In this document: one piece after another, positions 1 to 9,800 of the stretch
Numbering within the stretch: the first letter of the stretch is position 1
Layout of the letters: each line of letters begins with the position of its first letter
DNA from: Luidia sarsii
Taxonomy: Eukaryota > Echinodermata > Asteroidea > Paxillosida > Luidiidae
Length of the DNA stretch: 64,000 nucleotides
NCBI GenBank assembly: GCA_949987565.1
Contig: OX465117.1
Coordinates: 5,456,621-5,520,620, forward strand
Direction: 5' to 3'
Program-made: the position numbers and the translations under genes
Notes under the pieces: model-generated
Seen by the model: the letters and a program-made list of their open reading frames with translations, nothing else
Databases searched by the model: none
What the model was told of the DNA's origin: nothing

Positions 1-207
1 TCAAGTGAATAATGAATGAGATATTAACGAGCAAAGTGTATTTATCTTTGCAGTTTCTTTCCGCCGACTGACTGTTGGGTACTGCTGTATGCACACACAA
101 GCTGCCTACCTGACAGAGGTTGGTTCTCTTTGCTTGATCATCAAATCATCATACTATGTTCGATTTAAGATTTTTCAAAGCTGATGCATAGGTGTTCTCC
201 AGGTCTG

Positions 208-227
208 TTAGCAGGCTAAGTTTTAGC
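208..227. other. TTAGC-GCTAA-TTAGC dyad cluster (present in each monomer)
   Basis: TTAGC (208-212), its reverse complement GCTAA (215-219) and TTAGC again (223-227) lie within 20 bp. The central arm can pair with either flank, giving two alternative 5-bp stems with 2- and 3-nt spacers. Two recurrent class substitutions fall in the spacers (TTAGCTGGC and TAAGTGTTA) and leave the stems intact. One, TTAGTAGGC in about a dozen monomers, breaks the left stem. A hairpin or cruciform role is an inference only. Confidence 0.5.
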
Positions 228-252
228 TTTGTCAAGTGAATAATGAATGAGA

Positions 253-284
253 TATTAACGAGCAAAGTGTATTTTTCTTTGCAG
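253..284 (+). other. 3' splice-site-like motif (repeated in nearly every monomer)
   Basis: TATTAAC (253-259) resembles a branch-point sequence. It is followed by a pyrimidine-rich stretch (272-280) and GCAG (281-284); the AG lies 26 nt after the candidate branch A. About half of the monomers have ACAG instead of GCAG; both fit the acceptor consensus. CAGGTCTGT at 200-208 is a weak donor-like sequence. A 149-nt interval, 285 to 433, would lie between acceptor and next donor. It is not a multiple of three, and no transcript is evident, so this is a motif resemblance and not an annotated gene part. Confidence 0.3.
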
Positions 285-568
285 TTTCTCTCCGCCGACT
301 GACTGTTGTGTACTGCTGTATGCACACACAAGCTGCCTACCTGACAGAGGTTGGTTATCTTTGCTTGATCATCAAATCATCATACTATGTTCGATTTAAG
401 ATTTTTCAAAGCTGATGCATAGGTGTTCTCCAGGTCTGTTAGCAGGCTAAGTTTTAGCTTTGTCAAGTGAATAATGAATGAGATATTAACGAGCAAAGTG
501 TATTTTTCTTTACAGTTGCTCTCCGCCGTCTGACTGTTGTGTACTGCTGTATGCACACACAAGCTGCC

Positions 569-637
569 TAGCTGACAGAGGTTGGTTCTCTTTGCTTGAT
601 CATCAAATCATCATACTGTGTTCGATTTCAGATTTTT
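569..637 (+). promoter_or_regulatory. Split Pol III promoter resemblance (A-box-like, B-box-like, T5)
   Basis: TAGCTGACAGAGG (569-581) resembles the D-arm/A-box TAGCTCAGAGG with two extra bases. GTTCGATTTC (620-629) resembles the B-box GGTTCGANTCC, with one mismatch in the core. TTTTT (633-637) could act as a terminator. Spacing between the boxes is about 51 nt, within the range of tRNA-type promoters. Roughly half the monomers have TACCTGACAGAGG instead, which weakens the A-box. No cloverleaf or CCA end is visible. Short degenerate motifs arise by chance easily, so support is weak. Confidence 0.2.
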
Positions 638-1072
638 CAAAGCTGATGCATAGGTGTTCTCCAGGTCTGTTAGCAGGCTAAGTTTTAGCTTTGTCAAGTG
701 AATAATGAATGAGATATTAACGAGCAAAGTGTATTTTTCTTTACAGTTGCTCTCCGCCGTCTGACTGTTGTGTACTGCTGTATGCACACACAAGCTGCCT
801 AGCTGACAGAGGTTGGTTCTCTTTGCTTGATCATCAAATCATCATACTATGTTCGATTTAAGATTTTTCAAAGCTGATGCATAGGTGTTCTCCAGGTCTG
901 TTAGCAGGCTAAGTTTTAGCTTTGTCAAATGAATAATGAATGAGATATTAACGAGCAAAGTGTATTTTTCTTTGCAGTTTCTCTCCGCCGTCTGACTGTT
1001 GTGTACTGCTGTATGCACACACAAGCTGCCTAGCTGACAGAGGTTGGTTCTCTTTGCTTGATCATCAAATCA

Positions 1073-1301
1073 TCATACTGTGTTCGATTTCAGATTTTTC
1101 AAAGCTGATATAGGTGTTCTCCAGGTCTGTTAGCTGGCTAAGTTTTAGCTTTGTCAAGTGATTAATTAATGAGATATTAACGAGCAAAGTGTATTTTTCT
1201 TTACAGTTGCTCTCCGCCGTCTGACTGTTGTGTTCTGCTGTATGCACACACAAGCTGCCTAGCTGACAGAGGTTGGTTCTCTTTGCTTGATCATCAAATC
1301 A
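1073..1301. repeat. 229-bp short monomer class, first of 26
   Basis: A 2-bp loss turns GCTGATGCATAGG into GCTGATATAGG and removes the ATGCAT palindrome. It is always found with GCTGGC and usually with GATTAATTAATG and GTGTTC. Copies start at 1073, 5691, 7768, 12386, 14694, 18388, 21851, 22773, 25081, 27158, 28080, 30388, 32234, 35004, 38467, 39389, 41697, 43774, 44696, 47004, 48850, 50927, 53004, 55774, 58082 and 62238. The 32234 copy is chimeric and lacks GCTGGC. Two subfamilies differ near the right end: TTCTGCTG (1073, 7768, 14694, 18388, 35004, 50927, 58082, 62238) and TTCAGCTG (the others except 32234). One founding deletion followed by amplification is the simplest reading. Confidence 0.93.
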
Positions 1302-4300
1302 TCATACTATGTTCGATTTCAGATTTTTCAAAGCTGATGCATAGGTGTTCTCCAGGTCTGTTAGCAGGCTAAGTTTTAGCTTTGTCAAGTGAATAATGAA
1401 TGAACTATTAACGAGCAAAGTGTATTTTTCTTTGCAGTTTCTTTCCGCCGACTGACTGTTGTGTACTGCTGAATGCACACACAAGCTGCCTACCTGACAG
1501 AGGTTGGTTCTCTTTGCTTGATCATCAAATCATCATACTATGTTCGATTTAAGATTTTTCAAAGCTGATGCATAGGTGTTCTCCATGTCAGTTAGCAGGC
1601 TAAGTTTTAGCTTTGTCAAGTGAATAATGAATGAGATATTAACGAGCAAAGTGTATTTTTCTTTGCAGTTTCTCTCCGCCGACTGACTGTTGTGTACTGC
1701 TGTATACACACACAAGCTGCCTACCTGACAGAGGTTGGTTATCTTTGCTTGATCATCAAATCATCATACTATGTTCGATTTCAGATTTTTCAAAGCTGAT
1801 GCATAGGTGTTCTCCAGGTCTGTTAGCAGGCTAAGTTTTAGCTTTGTCAAGTGAATAATGAATGAGATATTAACGAGCAAAGTGTATTTTTCTTTACAGT
1901 TGCTCTCCGCCGTCTGACTGTTGTGTACTGCTGTATGCACACACAAGCTGCCTACCTGACAGAGGTTGGTTATCTTTGCTTGATCATCAGATCATCATAC
2001 TATGTTCGATTTCAGATTTTTCAAAGCTGATGCAAAGGTGTTCTCCAGGTCTGTTAGCAGGCTAAGTTTTAGCTTTGTCAAGTGAATAATGAATGAGATA
2101 TTAACGAGCAAAGTGTATTTTTCTTTACAGTTGCTCTCCGCCGTCTGACTGTTGTGTACTGCTGTATGCACACACAAGCTGCCTAGCTGACAGAGGTTGG
2201 TTCTCTTTGCTTGATCATCAAATCATCATACTATGTTCGATTTAAGATTTTTCAAAGCTGATGCATAGGTGTTTTCCAGGTCTGTTAGCAGGCTAAGTTT
2301 TAGCTTTGTCAAGTGAATAATGAATGAGATATTAACGAGCAAAGTGTATTTTTCTTTGCAGTTTCTCTCCGCCGTCTGACTGTTGTGTACTGCTGTATGC
2401 ACACACAAGCTGCCTAGCTGACAGAGGTTGGTTCTCTTTGCTTGATCATCAAATCATCATACTGTGTTCGATTTCAGATTTTTCAAAGATGATGCATAGG
2501 TGTTCTCCAGGTCTGTTAGCTGGCTAAGTTTTAGCTTTGTCAAGTGATTAATGAATGAGATATTAACGAGCAAAGTGTATTTTTCTTTACAGTTGCTCTC
2601 CGCCGTCTGACTGTTGTGTACTGCTGTATGCACACACAAGCTGCCTAGCTGACAGAGGTTGGTTCTCTTTGCTTGATCATCAAATCATCATACTATGTTC
2701 GATTTCAGATTTTTCAAAGCTGATGCATAGGTGTTCTCCAGGTCTGTTAGCAGGCTAAGTTTTAGCTTTGTCAAGTGAATAATGAATGAGATATTAACGA
2801 GCAAAGTGTATTTTTCTTTACAGTTGCTCTCCGCCGTCTGACTGTTGTGTACTGCTGTATGCACACACAAGCTGCCTAGCTGACAGAGGTTGGTTCTCTT
2901 TGCTTGATCATAAAATCATCATACTATGTTCGATTTCAGATTTTTCAAAGCTGATGCATAGGTGTTCTCCAGGTTAGTTAGCAGGCTAAGTTTTAGCTTT
3001 GTCAAGTGAATAATGAATGAGATATTAACGAGCAAAGTGTATTTTTCTTTACAGTTTCTTTCCGCCTACTGACTGTTGGGTACTGCTGTATGCACACACA
3101 AGCTGCCTACCTGACAGAGGTTGGTTCTCTTTGCTTGATCATCAAATCATCATACTATGTTCGATTTAAGATTTTTCAAAGCTGATGCATAGGTGTTTTC
3201 CAGGTCTGTTAGCAGGCTAAGTTTTAGCTTTGTCAAGTGAATAATGAATGAGATATTAACGAGCAAAGTGTATTTTTCTTTGCAGTTTCTCTCCGCCGAC
3301 TGACTGTTGTGTACTGCTGTATGCATACACAAGCTGCCTACCTGACAGAGGTTGGTTATCTTTGCTTGATCATCAAATCATCATACTATGTTCGATTTAA
3401 GATTTTTCAAAGCTGATGCATAGGTGTTCTCCAGGTCTGTTAGCAGGCTAAGTTTTAGCTTTGTCAAGTGAATAATGAATGAGATATTAACGAGCAAAGT
3501 GTATTTTTCTTTGCAGTTTCTCTCCGCCGACTGACTGTTGTGTACTGCTGTATGCACACACAAGCTGCCTACCTGACAGAGGTTGGTTCTCTTTGCTTGA
3601 TCATCAAATCATCATACTGTGTTCGATTTCAGATTTTTCAAAGCTGATGCATAGGTGTTCTCCAGGTCTGTTAGCTGGCTAAGTTTTAGCTTTGTCAAGT
3701 GATTAATGAATGAGATATTAACGAGCAAAGTGTATTTTTCTTTACAGTTGCTCTCCGCCGTCTGACTGTTGTGTACTGCTGTATGCACACACAAGCTGCC
3801 TAGCTGACAGAGGTTGGTTCTCTTTGCTTGATCATCAAATCATCATACTATGTTCGATTTCAGATTTTTCAAAGCTGATGCATAGGTGTTCTCCAGGTCT
3901 GTTAGCAGGCTAAGTTTTAGCTTTGTCAAGTGAATAATGAATGAACTATTAACGAGCAAAGTGTATTTTTCTTTGCAGTTTCTCCCCGCCGAATGACTGT
4001 TGTGTACTGCTGTATGCACACACAAGCTGCCTACCTGACAGAGGTTGGTTATCTTTGCTTGATCATCAGATCATCATACTATGTTCGATTTCAGATTTTT
4101 CAAAGCTGATGCATAGGTGTTCTCCAGGTCTGTTAGCAGGCTAAGTTTTAGCTTTGTCAAGTGAATAATGAATGAGATATTAACGAGCAAAGTGTATTTT
4201 TCTTTACAGTTGCTCTCCGCCGTCTGACTGTTGTGTACTGCTGTATGCACACACAAGCTGCCTAGCTGACAGAGGTTGGTTCTCTTTGCTTGATCATAAA

Positions 4301-6150
4301 ATCATCATACTATGTTCGATTTCAGATTTTTCAAAGCTGATGCATAGGTGTTCTCCAGGTCTGTTAGCAGGCTAAGTTTTAGCTTTGTCAAGTGAATAAT
4401 GAATGAGATATTAACGAGCAAAGTGTATTTATCTTTGCAGTTTCTTTCCGCCGACTGACTGTTGGGTACTGCTGTATGCACACACAAGCTGCCTACCTGA
4501 CAGAGGTTGGTTCTCTTTGCTTGATCATCAAATCATCATACTATGTTCGATTTAAGATTTTTCAAAGCTGATGCATAGGTGTTCTCCAGGTCTGTTAGCA
4601 GGCTAAGTTTTAGCTTTGTCAAGTGAATAATGAATGAGATATTAACGAGCAAAGTGTATTTTTCTTTGCAGTTTCTCTCCGCCGACTGACTGTTGTGTAC
4701 TGCTGTATGCACACACAAGCTGCCTACCTGACAGAGGTTGGTTATCTTTGCTTGATCATCAAATCATCATACTATGTTCGATTTAAGATTTTTCAAAGCT
4801 GATGCATAGGTGTTCTCCAGGTCTGTTAGCAGGCTAAGTTTTAGCTTTGTCAAGTGAATAATGAATGAGATATTAACGAGCAAAGTGTATTTTTCGTTAC
4901 AGTTGCTCTCCGCCGTCTGACTGTTGTGTACTGCTGTATGCACACACAAGCTGCCTAGCTGACAGAGGTTGGTTCTCTTTGCTTGATCATCAAATCATCA
5001 TACTATGTTCGATTTAAGATTTTTCAAAGCTGATGCATAGGTGTTCTCCAGGTCTGTTAGCAGGCTAAGTTTTAGCTTTGTCAAGTGAATAATGAATGAG
5101 ATATTAACGAGCAAAGTGTATTTTTCTTTGCAGTTTCTCTCCGCCGACTGACTGTTGTGTACTGCTGTATGCACACACAAGCTGCCTACCTGACAGAGGT
5201 TGGTTATCTTTGCTTGATCATCAAATCATCATACTATGTTCGATTTAAGATTTTTCAAAGCTGATGCATAGGTGTTCTCCAGGTCTGTTAGCAGGCTAAG
5301 TTTTAGCTTTGTCAAGTGAATAATGAATGAGATATTAACGAGCAAAGTGTATTTTTCTTTACAGTTGCTCTCCGCCGTCTGACTGTTGTGTACTGCTGTA
5401 TGCACACACAAGCTGCCTAGCTGACAGAGGTTGGTTCTCATTGCTTGATCATCAAATCATCATACTATGTTCGATTTCAGATTTTTCAAAGCTGATGCAT
5501 AGGTGTTCTCCAGGTCTGTTAGCAGGCTAAGTTTTAGCTTTGTCAAGTGAATAATGAATGAGATATTAACGAGCAAAGTGTATTTTTCTTTGCAGTTTCT
5601 CTCCGCCGTCTGACTGTTGTGTACTGCTGTATGCACACACAAGCTGCCTAGCTGACAGAGGTTGGTTCTCTTTGCTTGATCATCAAATCATCATACTGTG
5701 TTCGATTTCAGATTTTTCAAAGCTGATATAGGTGTTCTCCAGGTCTGTTAGCTGGCTAAGTTTTAGCTTTGTCAAGTGATTAATTAATGAGATATTAACG
5801 AGCAAAGTGTATTTTTCTTTACAGTTGCTCTCCGCCGTCTGACTGTTGTGTTCAGCTGTATGCACACACAAGCTGCCTAGCTGACAGAGGTTGGTTCTCT
5901 TTGCTTGATCATCAAATCATCATACTATGTTCGATTTCAGATTTTTCAAAGCTGATGCATAGGTGTTCTCCAGGTCTGTTAGCAGGCTAAGTTTTAGCTT
6001 TGTCAAGTGAATAATGAATGAACTATTAACGAGCAAAGTGTATTTTTCTTTGCAGTTTCTCCCCGCCGACTGACTGTTGTGTACTGCTGTATGCACACAC
6101 AAGCTGCCTACCTGACAGAGGTTGGTTATCTTTGCTTGATCATCAGATCA

Positions 6151-6381
6151 TCATACTATGTTCGATTTCAGATTTTTCAAAGCTGATGCATAGATGTTCT
6201 CCAGGTCTGTTAGCAGGCTAAGTGTTAGCTTTGTCAAGTGAATAATGAATGAGATATTAACGAGCAAAGTGTATTTTTCTTTACAGTTGCTCTCCGCCGT
6301 CTGACTGTTGTGTACTGCTGTATGCACACACAAGCTGCCTAGCTGACAGAGGTTGGTTCTCTTTGCTTGATCATCAAATCA
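6151..6381. repeat. Chimeric monomer at the HOR-A copy 1 / copy 2 length difference
   Basis: The left edge has ATCAGATC, which in copy 2 precedes the GATGCAAAGG monomer (12846). The middle has TAAGTGTTAG, which belongs to the later 13308 class. Copy 1 thus skips from the start of one monomer into another of the next classes, and the following monomer (6382) again has TAAGTGTTAG. It carries a private G-to-A at 6194 (TAGATGTTC). Confidence 0.8.
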
Positions 6382-6843
6382 TCATACTATGTTCGATTTC
6401 AGATTTTTCAAAGCTGATGCATAGGTGTTCTCCAGGTCTGTTAGCAGGCTAAGTGTTAGCTTTGTCAAGTGAATAATGAATGAGATATTAACGAGCAAAG
6501 TGTATTTTTCTTTACAGTTGCTCTCCGCCGTCTGACTGTTGTGTACTGCTGTATGCACACACAAGCTGCCTAGCTGACAGAGGTTGGTTCTCTTTGCTTG
6601 ATCATCAAATCATCATACTATGTTCGATTTAAGATTTTTCAAAGCTGATGCATAGGTGTTCTCCAGGTCTGTTAGCAGGCTAAGTTTTAGCTTTGTCAAG
6701 TGAATAATGAATGAGATATTAACGAGCAAAGTGTATTTATCTTTGCAGTTTCTTTCCGCCGACTGACTGTTGGGTACTGCTGTATGCACACACAAGCTGC
6801 CTACCTGACAGAGGTTGGTTCTCTTTGCTTGATCATCAAATCA

Positions 6844-9800
6844 TCATACTATGTTCGATTTAAGATTTTTCAAAGCTGATGCATAGGTGTTCTCCAGGTC
6901 TGTTAGCAGGCTAAGTTTTAGCTTTGTCAAGTGAATAATGAATGAGATATTAACGAGCAAAGTGTATTTTTCTTTGCAGTTTCTCTCCGCCGACTGACTG
7001 TTGTGTACTGCTGTATGCACACACAAGCTGCCTACCTGACAGAGGTTGGTTATCTTTGCTTGATCATCAAATCATCATACTATGTTCGATTTAAGATTTT
7101 TCAAAGCTGATGCATAGGTGTTCTCCAGGTCTGTTAGCAGGCTAAGTTTTAGCTTTGTCAAGTGAATAATGAATGAGATATTAACGAGCAAAGTGTATTT
7201 TTCTTTACAGTTGCTCTCCGCCGTCTGACTGTTGTGTACTGCTGTATGCACACACAAGCTGCCTAGCTGACAGAGGTTGGTTCTCTTTGCTTGATCATCA
7301 AATCATCATACTGTGTTCGATTTCAGATTTTTCAAAGCTGATGCATAGGTGTTCTCCAGGTCTGTTAGCAGGCTAAGTTTTAGCTTTGTCAAGTGAATAA
7401 TGAATGAGATATTAACGAGCAAAGTGTATTTTTCTTTACAGTTGCTCTCCGCCGTCTGACTGTTGTGTACTGCTGTATGCACACACAAGCTGCCTAGCTG
7501 ACAGAGGTTGGTTCTCTTTGCTTGATCATCAAATCATCATACTATGTTCGATTTAAGATTTTTCAAAGCTGATGCATAGGTGTTCTCCAGGTCTGTTAGC
7601 AGGCTAAGTTTTAGCTTTGTCAAATGAATAATGAATGAGATATTAACGAGCAAAGTGTATTTTTCTTTGCAGTTTCTCTCCGCCGTCTGACTGTTGTGTA
7701 CTGCTGTATGCACACACAAGCTGCCTAGCTGACAGAGGTTGGTTCTCTTTGCTTGATCATCAAATCATCATACTGTGTTCGATTTCAGATTTTTCAAAGC
7801 TGATATAGGTGTTCTCCAGGTCTGTTAGCTGGCTAAGTTTTAGCTTTGTCAAGTGATTAATTAATGAGATATTAACGAGCAAAGTGTATTTTTCTTTACA
7901 GTTGCTCTCCGCCGTCTGACTGTTGTGTTCTGCTGTATGCACACACAAGCTGCCTAGCTGACAGAGGTTGGTTCTCTTTGCTTGATCATCAAATCATCAT
8001 ACTATGTTCGATTTCAGATTTTTCAAAGCTGATGCATAGGTGTTCTCCAGGTCTGTTAGCAGGCTAAGTTTTAGCTTTGTCAAGTGAATAATGAATGAAC
8101 TATTAACGAGCAAAGTGTATTTTTCTTTGCAGTTTCTTTCCGCCGACTGACTGTTGTGTACTGCTGAATGCACACACAAGCTGCCTACCTGACAGAGGTT
8201 GGTTCTCTTTGCTTGATCATCAAATCATCATACTATGTTCGATTTAAGATTTTTCAAAGCTGATGCATAGGTGTTCTCCATGTCAGTTAGCAGGCTAAGT
8301 TTTAGCTTTGTCAAGTGAATAATGAATGAGATATTAACGAGCAAAGTGTATTTTTCTTTGCAGTTTCTCTCCGCCGACTGACTGTTGTGTACTGCTGTAT
8401 ACACACACAAGCTGCCTACCTGACAGAGGTTGGTTATCTTTGCTTGATCATCAAATCATCATACTATGTTCGATTTCAGATTTTTCAAAGCTGATGCATA
8501 GGTGTTCTCCAGGTCTGTTAGCAGGCTAAGTTTTAGCTTTGTCAAGTGAATAATGAATGAGATATTAACGAGCAAAGTGTATTTTTCTTTACAGTTGCTC
8601 TCCGCCGTCTGACTGTTGTGTACTGCTGTATGCACACACAAGCTGCCTACCTGACAGAGGTTGGTTATCTTTGCTTGATCATCAGATCATCATACTATGT
8701 TCGATTTCAGATTTTTCAAAGCTGATGCAAAGGTGTTCTCCAGGTCTGTTAGCAGGCTAAGTTTTAGCTTTGTCAAGTGAATAATGAATGAGATATTAAC
8801 GAGCAAAGTGTATTTTTCTTTACAGTTGCTCTCCGCCGTCTGACTGTTGTGTACTGCTGTATGCACACACAAGCTGCCTAGCTGACAGAGGTTGGTTCTC
8901 TTTGCTTGATCATCAAATCATCATACTATGTTCGATTTAAGATTTTTCAAAGCTGATGCATAGGTGTTTTCCAGGTCTGTTAGCAGGCTAAGTTTTAGCT
9001 TTGTCAAGTGAATAATGAATGAGATATTAACGAGCAAAGTGTATTTTTCTTTGCAGTTTCTCTCCGCCGTCTGACTGTTGTGTACTGCTGTATGCACACA
9101 CAAGCTGCCTAGCTGACAGAGGTTGGTTCTCTTTGCTTGATCATCAAATCATCATACTGTGTTCGATTTCAGATTTTTCAAAGATGATGCATAGGTGTTC
9201 TCCAGGTCTGTTAGCTGGCTAAGTTTTAGCTTTGTCAAGTGATTAATGAATGAGATATTAACGAGCAAAGTGTATTTTTCTTTACAGTTGCTCTCCGCCG
9301 TCTGACTGTTGTGTACTGCTGTATGCACACACAAGCTGCCTAGCTGACAGAGGTTGGTTCTCTTTGCTTGATCATCAAATCATCATACTATGTTCGATTT
9401 CAGATTTTTCAAAGCTGATGCATAGGTGTTCTCCAGGTCTGTTAGCAGGCTAAGTTTTAGCTTTGTCAAGTGAATAATGAATGAGATATTAACGAGCAAA
9501 GTGTATTTTTCTTTACAGTTGCTCTCCGCCGTCTGACTGTTGTGTACTGCTGTATGCACACACAAGCTGCCTAGCTGACAGAGGTTGGTTCTCTTTGCTT
9601 GATCATAAAATCATCATACTATGTTCGATTTCAGATTTTTCAAAGCTGATGCATAGGTGTTCTCCAGGTTAGTTAGCAGGCTAAGTTTTAGCTTTGTCAA
9701 GTGAATAATGAATGAGATATTAACGAGCAAAGTGTATTTTTCTTTACAGTTTCTTTCCGCCTACTGACTGTTGGGTACTGCTGTATGCACACACAAGCTG

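Larger units (their letters stand above)
149..379. repeat. Reference 231-bp satellite monomer (first complete copy)
   Basis: This first full copy shows the monomer anatomy, phased on the TCATCATACTATG boundary. In order: TTCGATTT (159-166) with a T5 tract just after it; CAGGTCTGT (200-208); the TTAGC/GCTAA/TTAGC dyad cluster (208-227); GAATAATGAATGAG; TATTAAC (253-259); a pyrimidine run ending in GCAG (271-284); CCGCCGACTGACTG; a short CA run in GCACACACAAG; CTGCCTACCTGACAGAGG; and TTGCTTGATCATC. The length 231 is divisible by 3, so any reading frame carries over from monomer to monomer. This explains the regular ladder of open frames on the minus strand. The phase chosen is arbitrary. Confidence 0.95.
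149..6843. repeat. HOR-A copy 1: 29-monomer, 6,695-bp higher-order repeat
   Basis: The order of monomer classes from 149 recurs from 6844, an offset of 6,695 bp (29 x 231 minus two 2-bp deletions). Diagnostic monomers keep this offset: the short monomers at 1073 and 5691 (7768 and 12386), the monomer at 1302 with GCTGAATGC (7997), the one at 1533 with TCCATGTCAG (8228), the one at 3150 with TATGCATACAC (9845), and the monomer with TCTCATTGC at its right edge (5229/11924). Collinearity holds through 5920/12615, then breaks: copy 1 carries monomers 6151 and 6382 where copy 2 carries 12846, 13077 and 13308. Positions 1-148 are the end of the preceding monomer, of the same class as 6613. Confidence 0.93.

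Noticed and set aside
81..180. Small plus-strand ATG frame of about 31 codons starting at the ATG of TGTATGCAC (ATG at 89-91)
   Set aside because: It is cut to six codons in every monomer with CCTAGCTG, about half of the array, and has no supporting context.
5229..5441. A 70-codon minus-strand frame with an ATG start (also 11924-12136)
   Set aside because: The ATG comes from one substitution in TCTCATTGC shared by two HOR copies. The rest is the same spurious satellite frame, with no recognisable domain.
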